A DNA stretch of 59,072 bases, from the NCBI RefSeq assembly GCF_003284935.1, contig NZ_QMEV01000030.1, positions 1 through 59,072 on the forward strand. The letters are read 5' to 3'. Within the stretch, counting starts at the first letter, position 1; each line of letters starts with the position of its first letter. Both the position numbers and the translations under genes were made by a program. Under the pieces are notes generated by a model. It saw nothing but the letters and a program-made list of their open reading frames with translations. It did no database searches and was not told the DNA's origin. This stretch comes from Mycobacterium colombiense. GTDB lineage: Bacteria; Actinomycetota; Actinomycetes; Mycobacteriales; Mycobacteriaceae. Shown piece after piece: positions 53,917 to 59,072 of this stretch.

Positions 53917-55365
53917 CTAGAAATCCAGACCCGAGAACATCAGCCGGGTGGGGTCGTACTTCTGCCGGACGGTCGTCAGGCGCGACAGATTCGGACCGTA
54001 GTAGCGCGCGGGCGCGGTATTGGCCTCCAGGTAGTTGACGTAGCCGCCGACCGAGAACTGTTGTACCGCTTGGTGCGCCGCACCCAGCCAGGTGCTGGCG
54101 GCGGAGAGCTGGTTGGCGGCGGGCTCGACGTACCACTGCACCACCGCGGACTGATTGCGCCACGGGAACGCGGTGTCGCCCGGGGCGACGTCGGCGACCG
54201 CGCCGCCCAGCGGATCGATCAGCACCGAAGCCTGCCCCGCGCCCGACGCCGGCCACTGCCCCGCCGCGGTCGCAATGGCATGGGCCGCAGCAGAAGTCAT
54301 CGGCCCGATAACGTCCGAACCTGCCACGAAACCGCGCGCCGGGCTGGTCGCGCTGCCACCGGCCAGATAGGTCACCAGGTCCATGTGGCTCAGCGTCTTG
54401 TTCGTCACGGCGCTGGGCGCCAGTCCCACCGCCGATTTGAGGGCGTCGGCCACACCGGAGCCACTCCCGGCCGGGGACGTCGCCAGCACATGGCAATTCG
54501 CCTGCGCCGAACCCACCGACAGATCGACCATCCCCCAGGTGTTCCGGTCGGCGCCCGCGAGCCACGACTGCCAGCCGGTGAGCACCTGCACCGCCGACGA
54601 CGGCGGGAAGTCCAGCCGGACCAGGTCGCTGTCCGCGGTGGCGAAGGTCGCGAAGGTCATCGACGTCGTCACCCCGAAGTTGCCGCCGCCGCCACCGCGC
54701 AAGGCCCAGAACAGATCCGGGTTGTCGTTGGCCGACGCGGTCACCACGTCGCCGCTGGGCAACACCACCGTCGCCGACTGCAGCGCATCGCAGGTGAGTC
54801 CGGCACGCCGGGCGTCGGCGCCCACCCCGCCGCCCAGCGCGAGCCCGGCCATGCCGACGGTGGGGCAGGTGCCGACGGGAACGGCGCGGCCGGCGCCGGC
54901 CAGGGCCTGGTGTACCGCATACAGATTGGTCGCCGGGGTCACCGTGACGTTGTTGCCGTCGAAGTTCGCCCCGCCGGGCAGGCCGCGCAGATCGAGCACC
55001 ATGGTGCCGTTGGCGCTCGACGCACCGACGTACGAATGACCGCCGCCGCGCGGCGCGATCTTGAGATTGTTAGTCTTCGCGAACGCGACGGCCTTTTGCA
55101 CGTCGGCCTGCGACGAAACACGCACTACCGCAGCGGGATTGGAGCCGTTGTAGAACGAGTTGAAAACCTGCTTGCCGGTGGAGAATTGGGCGCCACTGGC
55201 CGGCAACAGCACACTGCCGCCGATCGAGGAGGCCAGGCCGCTCCAGCCGGTGGGGTCCGCGGCCGCCGGGGCGGTGCCGAACACCGCTCCCGTCGCCAAC
55301 ATTCCGACGGCGCCGCGAAGAAACGTCTGACGCGAGATCTCGTGGTGGGGTGGGCGGGTCGTCAT
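53917..55365 (-). CDS. Exported berberine-bridge-type FAD oxidase
   Basis: A 482-residue flavoprotein oxidase with an N-terminal export signal (EISRQTFLRGAVGMLATGA, cleaved near APAAADP). The FAD-binding domain has PRGGGHSYVGAS, where His is the usual covalent site, and VGTCPTVGMAGLALGGG, where Cys matches the second covalent site of bicovalent flavoproteins. The C-terminal BBE segment is YVNYLEANTAPARYYG with NLSRLTTVRQKYDP. The signal has RQ in place of the twin Arg, so Tat use is questionable although folded-FAD enzymes normally need it. Substrate is probably an oligosaccharide or alcohol; unproven. Confidence 0.87.
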   Translation of the reverse strand: MTTRPPHHEISRQTFLRGAVGMLATGAVFGTAPAAADPTGWSGLASSIGGSVLLPASGAQFSTGKQVFNSFYNGSNPAAVVRVSSQADVQKAVAFAKTNNLKIAPRGGGHSYVGASSANGTMVLDLRGLPGGANFDGNNVTVTPATNLYAVHQALAGAGRAVPVGTCPTVGMAGLALGGGVGADARRAGLTCDALQSATVVLPSGDVVTASANDNPDLFWALRGGGGGNFGVTTSMTFATFATADSDLVRLDFPPSSAVQVLTGWQSWLAGADRNTWGMVDLSVGSAQANCHVLATSPAGSGSGVADALKSAVGLAPSAVTNKTLSHMDLVTYLAGGSATSPARGFVAGSDVIGPMTSAAAHAIATAAGQWPASGAGQASVLIDPLGGAVADVAPGDTAFPWRNQSAVVQWYVEPAANQLSAASTWLGAAHQAVQQFSVGGYVNYLEANTAPARYYGPNLSRLTTVRQKYDPTRLMFSGLDF

Positions 55366-55623
55366 GGGGCGGATTCTGGTTCATCGGCCGCCCGGAAGTC
55401 CGGTGCCACCGCCCGTGTTACGTCACAGTGTGGCGTCGATATGCCCAGCGGCCTTGCGCAATCCGGCCGCGTAATAACCGATGCCGCGCCGGCCGCGACC
55501 ACACGAAACGCTTATTGTGCGAACCTTTACCCCACCGTGTCGCAAACGTGACAGTGATAGCTCAGAGTTCGTAAGCGTGATTCGAGTGCCTCAGGCGCAC
55601 TCCATGGCGGACGGGGAGGCTGC

Positions 55624-56178
55624 GTGAAGGCACTTGCACGAACTCATCAATGGATTTGGGTTTTTCGTCATCAGCCCTTCACCATCCGCCTGCTGGCTGC
55701 GGCCGCCGGCCTGCTGACCGTGGCCTCGGCGTTCGCGGCGCCGGCCGGGGCAGAAGGAAACGGCGACGACTTCATCGACGCGCTCAACCACGCCGGCATC
55801 GACTTCGGTGAGCCAGGAAACGCGATGTCCGTCGGCGAGTCGATCTGCCCGATGCTGTCACAGCCGGGCGGCAATTTCGCGGCCGCCGCATCCAGCGTCG
55901 CCGGCCGCGGCATGTCACCCACGATGGCACGCGTGTTCACCACGATCGCGATCCAGACCTACTGCCCCCAGGAGATGGCAAACATCGCCAACGGCAACCT
56001 GTCCGGCGCCATGCCGCAGGTTCCGGGCATGCCGGGCCAGATCCCCGGGATGACCGGACAGATCCCCGGAATGCCGGGACAGGTTCCCGGGATGGCGGGA
56101 CAGATTCCCGGGATGGCCGGACAGGTCCCGGGAATGGCGGCGATGCCCGGGCAGGTTCCGGCGCTGCCCAGGTACTAG
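55624..56178 (+). CDS. Secreted DUF732 protein with C-terminal PGMxGQ repeats
   Basis: A 184-residue exported protein. Signal peptide about 18-43 (LLAAAAGLLTVASAFAAPAGA), DUF732 domain about 45-122 (GDDFIDALNHAGIDFG, two cysteines in SICPML and TYCPQE), then a low-complexity tail of six heptads such as IPGMTGQ and VPGMAGQ. It matches Rv3354 apart from the tail, which I do not recall there. The start is the GTG at 55624 with GGGGAGG upstream. The preceding 55366-55623 spacer holds no gene. The stop is in a 13-base triplicate shared with DUF3017. Confidence 0.85.
   Translation: MKALARTHQWIWVFRHQPFTIRLLAAAAGLLTVASAFAAPAGAEGNGDDFIDALNHAGIDFGEPGNAMSVGESICPMLSQPGGNFAAAASSVAGRGMSPTMARVFTTIAIQTYCPQEMANIANGNLSGAMPQVPGMPGQIPGMTGQIPGMPGQVPGMAGQIPGMAGQVPGMAAMPGQVPALPRY
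56017..56142. repeat. Six-copy 21-base coding VNTR in the DUF732 gene
   Basis: Six units of 21 bases from 56017 (for example CAGATTCCCGGGATGGCCGG plus A), each encoding Q-I/V-P-G-M-x-G. Units are 80-95% identical. Unit length preserves the frame, so copy number can vary without loss of the protein. Confidence 0.88.
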
Positions 56179-56205
56179 GCCCAGGTACTAGGCCCAGGTA
56201 CTAGC
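56167..56205. repeat. Three-copy 13-base repeat carrying both stop codons
   Basis: CCCAGGTACTAGG is repeated at 56167, 56180 and 56193 (third incomplete). The first copy contains the TAG of the DUF732 gene; the last contains CTA, the stop of the convergent DUF3017 gene. The self-complementary CTAG provides a stop on both strands in every unit. Confidence 0.85.
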
Positions 56206-56482
56206 GGGTGCCCAGCGGGTCGATGGTCCAGGCGATATAGAACATCGCCGCCCCCACCGCCGCGGTGGTGATGAAGTCGGTTCCCTTGCCGCGCACCACC
56301 AGAAGGCCGGCCCGGTCCTCGGACAACAGCAAGCGCAGCAGCGCGGCCACGCCGACACCGATGCCGATCAGCAACGAACCGCGGCGCCAGAAGTTGGCCC
56401 CCACCAGGGCCAGCGCCGTCGCGAAGATCAAGCCCACCAACAGAATTGGCCACTGGGCCCGCAACACGGTCCGCGCGGTCAT
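56201..56482 (-). CDS. DUF3017 membrane protein
   Basis: A 93-residue protein with three predicted helices: [40 protein letters not shown] and the terminal [18 protein letters not shown]. This matches the actinobacterial DUF3017 family (Rv3355c). The ATG at 56482 overlaps the folD stop in ATGA, so it is translationally coupled to folD. Function unknown. Confidence 0.85.
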   Translation of the reverse strand: MTARTVLRAQWPILLVGLIFATALALVGANFWRRGSLLIGIGVGVAALLRLLLSEDRAGLLVVRGKGTDFITTAAVGAAMFYIAWTIDPLGTR

Positions 56483-57324
56483 CCCCGCTCGGCCAGTTCG
56501 ACGACGTTGGTCAGCAGGAACGCACGGGTCAGCGGGCCCACCCCGCCGGGATTCGGTGAGACGTGGCCGGCCACCTCCCACACGTCGGGGTGCACGTCGC
56601 CGGCGAGCTTGCCGTCCACCCGGCTGACGCCGACGTCGAGCACCGCCGCGCCGGGACGCACCATGTCGGCGGTCACCATGTGCGGCACCCCGACGGCGGC
56701 GACGATGACGTCGGCCTGCCTGGTCAGAGCCGGCAGGTCGCGAGTTCCGGTGTGGCACAACGTCACCGTGGCGTTCTCGGAGCGACGGGTCAGCAGCAGG
56801 CCGAGCGGCCGGCCGACGGTGACACCGCGGCCGATGACGACCACGTGCGCCCCGGCGATCTCAACGTCGTAGCGGCGCAACAGATGCACGATGCCGCGCG
56901 GGGTGCACGGCAGCGGCGCGGGGTTGTTGAGCACCAGCCGGCCCAGGTTAGTGGGGTGCAGGCCGTCGGCGTCCTTGTTCGGGTCGACCCGCTCCAGCGC
57001 CGCGTTCTCGTCCAGGTGCTTGGGCAGCGGCAGCTGCACGATGTAACCGGTGCACTCGGGGTTGGCGTTGAGTTCGTCGATGGTCTCGTTGAGCGCCTCG
57101 GTGCTGATGTCGGCGGGCAGGTCGCGGCGGATCGAGGTGATGCCGACCTTCGCGCAGTCGGCGTGCTTGCCCCGCACGTACGCCTGAGACCCGGGGTCGT
57201 CGCCCACCAGGATGGTGCCCAGCCCGGGGGTGCGGCCCGACGCGGTCAACGCGGCCACCCGCTGTTTGAGGTCGACGAAGATCTCGTCGCGGGTGGCCTT
57301 GCCGTCCAGCGTGATTGCTCCCAC
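56479..57324 (-). CDS. folD: Bifunctional methylenetetrahydrofolate dehydrogenase/cyclohydrolase
   Basis: A 281-residue enzyme interconverting 5,10-methylene-, methenyl- and 10-formyl-THF. Catalytic K-containing segment [49 protein letters not shown], and the NADP site [17 protein letters not shown]. The C-terminal signature is [20 protein letters not shown]. The start is a GTG at 57324. CAGACT six bases upstream may be a leaderless -10. The one-carbon role fits the methionine genes in the region, though they are not in one operon. Confidence 0.95.
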   Translation of the reverse strand: MGAITLDGKATRDEIFVDLKQRVAALTASGRTPGLGTILVGDDPGSQAYVRGKHADCAKVGITSIRRDLPADISTEALNETIDELNANPECTGYIVQLPLPKHLDENAALERVDPNKDADGLHPTNLGRLVLNNPAPLPCTPRGIVHLLRRYDVEIAGAHVVVIGRGVTVGRPLGLLLTRRSENATVTLCHTGTRDLPALTRQADVIVAAVGVPHMVTADMVRPGAAVLDVGVSRVDGKLAGDVHPDVWEVAGHVSPNPGGVGPLTRAFLLTNVVELAERG

Positions 57325-57330
57325 GCTGAC

Positions 57331-57336
57331 AGTCTG
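57331..57336 (-). promoter_or_regulatory. Possible -10 box of leaderless folD promoter
   Basis: Minus-strand CAGACT lies six bases before the folD GTG. It keeps A2 and T6 of TANNNT but not T1. Its outer edge coincides with the first base of the repeat array at 57336. Confidence 0.38.
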
Positions 57337-57449
57337 GCAGACATCGACGATGGCGACCCGCCGCGCCCGGCTTCGCCGCGCTCGCGATCGCCGGCAGACA
57401 TCGACGATGGCGACCCGCCGCGCCCGGCTTCGCCGCGCTCGCGATCGCC
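57336..57449. repeat. Two-copy 57-base tandem array, GATGGC family type A
   Basis: Units at 57336-57392 and 57393-57449 appear identical, starting GGCAGACATCGACGATGGCG and ending CTCGCGATCGCC. The inner part, GATGGCGACCC then CGCCCGGCTTCGCCGCG, matches 1005-1140 and the inverted unit at 34547-34595. The array fills the divergent spacer between folD and the OYE gene. Confidence 0.92.
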
Positions 57450-57451
57450 AT

Positions 57452-57457
57452 TAGGCT
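57452..57457 (+). promoter_or_regulatory. -10 box of leaderless OYE-gene promoter
   Basis: TAGGCT starts three bases after the repeat array, followed by six bases and the ATG at 57464. Standard leaderless layout, supporting the ATG. Confidence 0.6.
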
Positions 57458-57463
57458 CCGGGT

Positions 57464-58681
57464 ATGTCTACCCCGCCGGACGTGTTGAGCCCCGCGAAAC
57501 TCGGGCCGATAACGCTGCGTAACCGCACCATCAAGTCCGCCACCTTCGAGGCGCGCACGCCCGAGGCGCTGGTGACCGACGACCTCATCGAATACCACCG
57601 GCTGCCCGCCGCCGGTGGGGTCGGCATGACGACGGTCGCCTACTGCGCCGTCTCCCCCGGCGGGCGCACCGAGGGCAACGGCATCTGGATGCGGCCGGAG
57701 GCCGTGCCCGGGTTCCGCCGGCTCACCGACGCGATCCACGCCGAGGGCGCGGCGGTCAGCGCGCAGATCGGCCACGCCGGCCCGGTGGCCAACGCCAAGT
57801 CCAACAAGGCCAAGGCCCTGGCGCCGGTCCGGTTCTTCAACCCGATCGGGATGCGATTCGCCAAGAAGGCGACGCGGGCGGACATCGACGACGTCATCGC
57901 CGGGCACGCCAACGCCGCCCGCCTGGCCATCGAGGCCGGCTTCGATGCCGTCGAAATCCACCTGGGCCACAACTATTTGGCGAGCTCGTTTCTGTCCCCG
58001 CTGATCAACCGCCGCGACGACGAGTTCGGCGGATCGCTGGAAAACCGGGCCAAGGTCGCCCGCGGCATGGTGATGGCCGTTCGGCGCGCGGTGGAAAAGG
58101 AGGGCACGCCCATCGCGGTGACGGCCAAGCTGAACATGGCCGACGGGGTCCGCGGCGGCATCAGCACCGAGGAGTCGCTGACCACCGCCAAGTGGCTCGA
58201 GGAGGACGGCGGGCTGGACGCCATCGAACTCACCGCCGGCAGCTCGCTGGTCAACCCGATGTACCTGTTCCGCGGCGACGCGCCCCTCAAGGAGTTCGCC
58301 GGGGCGTTCAAGCCGCCGCTGAGCTGGGGCATGCGCATGACGGGCAAGAAATTCCTGCGCGAGTACCCCTACCGCGAGGCCTATCTGTTGCGCGACGCCA
58401 AGCTGTTCCGCAACGAGCTGAAGATGCCGCTGATCCTGCTCGGCGGCATCACCAACCGCGAGACGATGGACCTGGCGATGGCGGAGGGATTCGAGTTCGT
58501 CGCCATGGCCCGCGCGCTGCTGGCCGAGCCGGATCTGATCAACCGGATCGCCGCTGATGGCGCCGGACACCACGTGCATTCGGCCTGCACGCACTGCAAT
58601 CAGTGCATGCCCACGATCTACACCCGGACGCATTGCGTGGTCACCGGCGCGCCCGATGTGGTCGCGGGCGCTCCCCGGTAA
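57464..58681 (+). CDS. NADH:flavin oxidoreductase, Old Yellow Enzyme family
   Basis: A 405-residue FMN protein equivalent to Rv3359. The TIM barrel opens with KLGPITLRNRTIKSATFE; AQIGHAGP and EIHLGHNYLASSFLSPLINRRDDEFGGSLENRA carry the substrate and FMN residues; ILLGGITNRET and FEFVAMARALLAEP bind the FMN phosphate. It ends CTHCNQC, a cysteine cluster like the [4Fe-4S] site of 2,4-dienoyl-CoA-reductase-type members, but the fourth Cys is only loosely placed and the C-terminal NADPH domain is absent. Substrate likely an enoate or enone; unproven. Confidence 0.9.
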   Translation: MSTPPDVLSPAKLGPITLRNRTIKSATFEARTPEALVTDDLIEYHRLPAAGGVGMTTVAYCAVSPGGRTEGNGIWMRPEAVPGFRRLTDAIHAEGAAVSAQIGHAGPVANAKSNKAKALAPVRFFNPIGMRFAKKATRADIDDVIAGHANAARLAIEAGFDAVEIHLGHNYLASSFLSPLINRRDDEFGGSLENRAKVARGMVMAVRRAVEKEGTPIAVTAKLNMADGVRGGISTEESLTTAKWLEEDGGLDAIELTAGSSLVNPMYLFRGDAPLKEFAGAFKPPLSWGMRMTGKKFLREYPYREAYLLRDAKLFRNELKMPLILLGGITNRETMDLAMAEGFEFVAMARALLAEPDLINRIAADGAGHHVHSACTHCNQCMPTIYTRTHCVVTGAPDVVAGAPR

Positions 58682-58698
58682 TCCACAGGGGCGCAAGC

Positions 58699-58704
58699 TA
58701 CAGT
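58699..58704 (+). promoter_or_regulatory. -10 box of leaderless FHA-gene promoter
   Basis: TACAGT is followed by seven bases and the ATG at 58712, matching the leaderless pattern. It supports an independent promoter despite only 30 bases separating the gene from the upstream stop. Confidence 0.5.
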
Positions 58705-58711
58705 TGTGGCG

Positions 58712-59072
58712 ATGTCAGCACCAGCCCCGCCAGCGCTAACCGTCCATCACGAAGGATCGGAACGCACCTTCGCAGCGGGCCACGATGTAGTAGTCGGGCG
58801 CGATCTGCGAGCGGACATGCGTATCACCCACCCGCTGATTTCGCGCGCCCACCTGCTGCTGCGTTTCGACCAGGGCAAGTGGCTGGCCATCGACAACGGT
58901 TCGCTCAACGGAACTTTCGTCAATGGCCGGCGCGTGCCGGTGGTCGAGATCCACGACGGGCAGGCCCTCAACATCGGCAACCCGGACGGACCGCTGCTGA
59001 CCTTCGACGTCGGCCGCCACCAGGGCATGGCCGGACGTCCGCCCCGCACCGAATCGATGAACATCCCGGTGG
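58712..59072 (+). CDS. FHA-domain protein, truncated at window end
   Basis: The first 120 codons of an open frame without a stop. Residues about 9-105 form a forkhead-associated phosphothreonine-binding domain: VVVGRDLRADMRI (GR), HPLISRAHLLLRF (SRxH) and DNGSLNGTFVNGRRV (NG). It is very similar to the N-terminus of the FHA-ABC exporter Rv1747 and to the short FHA protein Rv3360, which occupies this syntenic place and is about 122 residues. The window ends too early to tell which. If full length, it would be a PknF-type kinase target. Confidence 0.85.
   Translation, partial: MSAPAPPALTVHHEGSERTFAAGHDVVVGRDLRADMRITHPLISRAHLLLRFDQGKWLAIDNGSLNGTFVNGRRVPVVEIHDGQALNIGNPDGPLLTFDVGRHQGMAGRPPRTESMNIPV

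Overview
The window is high-GC, gene-dense DNA (most spacers under 200 bases) with frequent GTG/TTG starts and leaderless promoters. Gene content and order follow the Mycobacterium tuberculosis Rv3296-Rv3360 segment: lhr, nei1, lpqC, glpD2, lpdA, amiA1/amiB1, deoD, pmmB, upp, sapM, add, deoA, cdd, sdhCDAB, sigJ, dacB1, sugI, nagA, trpS, icd1, metC, metX, folD. There are clear differences: no moa island, no phoY1, and icd2 lies next to icd1. The best fit is a slow-growing non-tuberculous Mycobacterium, probably of the M. avium complex. Species is inferred from gene content and protein resemblance recalled from memory; no search was run.

Layout. 1-6.2 kb: end of lhr, nei1, lpqC, small secreted proteins, a DUF5994-type protein and two PPE genes. 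6.4-11.9 kb: a metallo-beta-lactamase-fold hydrolase, RluA-type pseudouridine synthase, glpD2, lpdA and a gamma-glutamylcyclotransferase-like gene. 12-16 kb: an esterase, amiB1-amiA1 and a cutinase. 16.2-19.3 kb: deoD, a PGM2-like phosphomutase (pmmB) and upp. With add, deoA and cdd (25.7-29.7 kb) these form a nucleoside salvage and catabolism set. 19.4-25.7 kb: sapM, an internally duplicated acidic protein, two convergent VWA membrane paralogues, and a divergent cupin/GntR pair. 29.8-33.3 kb: sdhCDAB. 33.4-37.1 kb: a disordered protein, an AhpD-like protein, sigJ and a class III aminotransferase. 37.5-41.7 kb: dacB1-sugI-nagA, then a guanidine-III riboswitch and a SugE/Gdx exporter. 41.7-48.3 kb: a YihY-like membrane protein, trpS, a hydrolase, icd1 and icd2. 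48.4-52.4 kb: SAM-IV riboswitch, metC, metX, a methyltransferase and a VOC protein. 52.4-59.1 kb: a 13E12-type HNH gene, a secreted bicovalent-flavin oxidase, a DUF732 protein with a heptad VNTR, DUF3017, folD, an OYE-family oxidoreductase and the start of an FHA protein.

The least expected structure is a family of GATGGC-headed tandem repeats (56-58 bases, 2-3 copies). They nearly fill whole intergenic regions. In two of the three divergent regions (sigJ/aminotransferase and folD/OYE oxidoreductase) the array runs almost exactly between the -10 boxes of two opposing promoters; in the third (cutinase/deoD) it abuts the deoD -10. Two riboswitches (guanidine-III, SAM-IV), several VNTR-like coding repeats and a lost stop codon in upp are the other main points. 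No tRNA, rRNA, CRISPR array or insertion sequence was seen.
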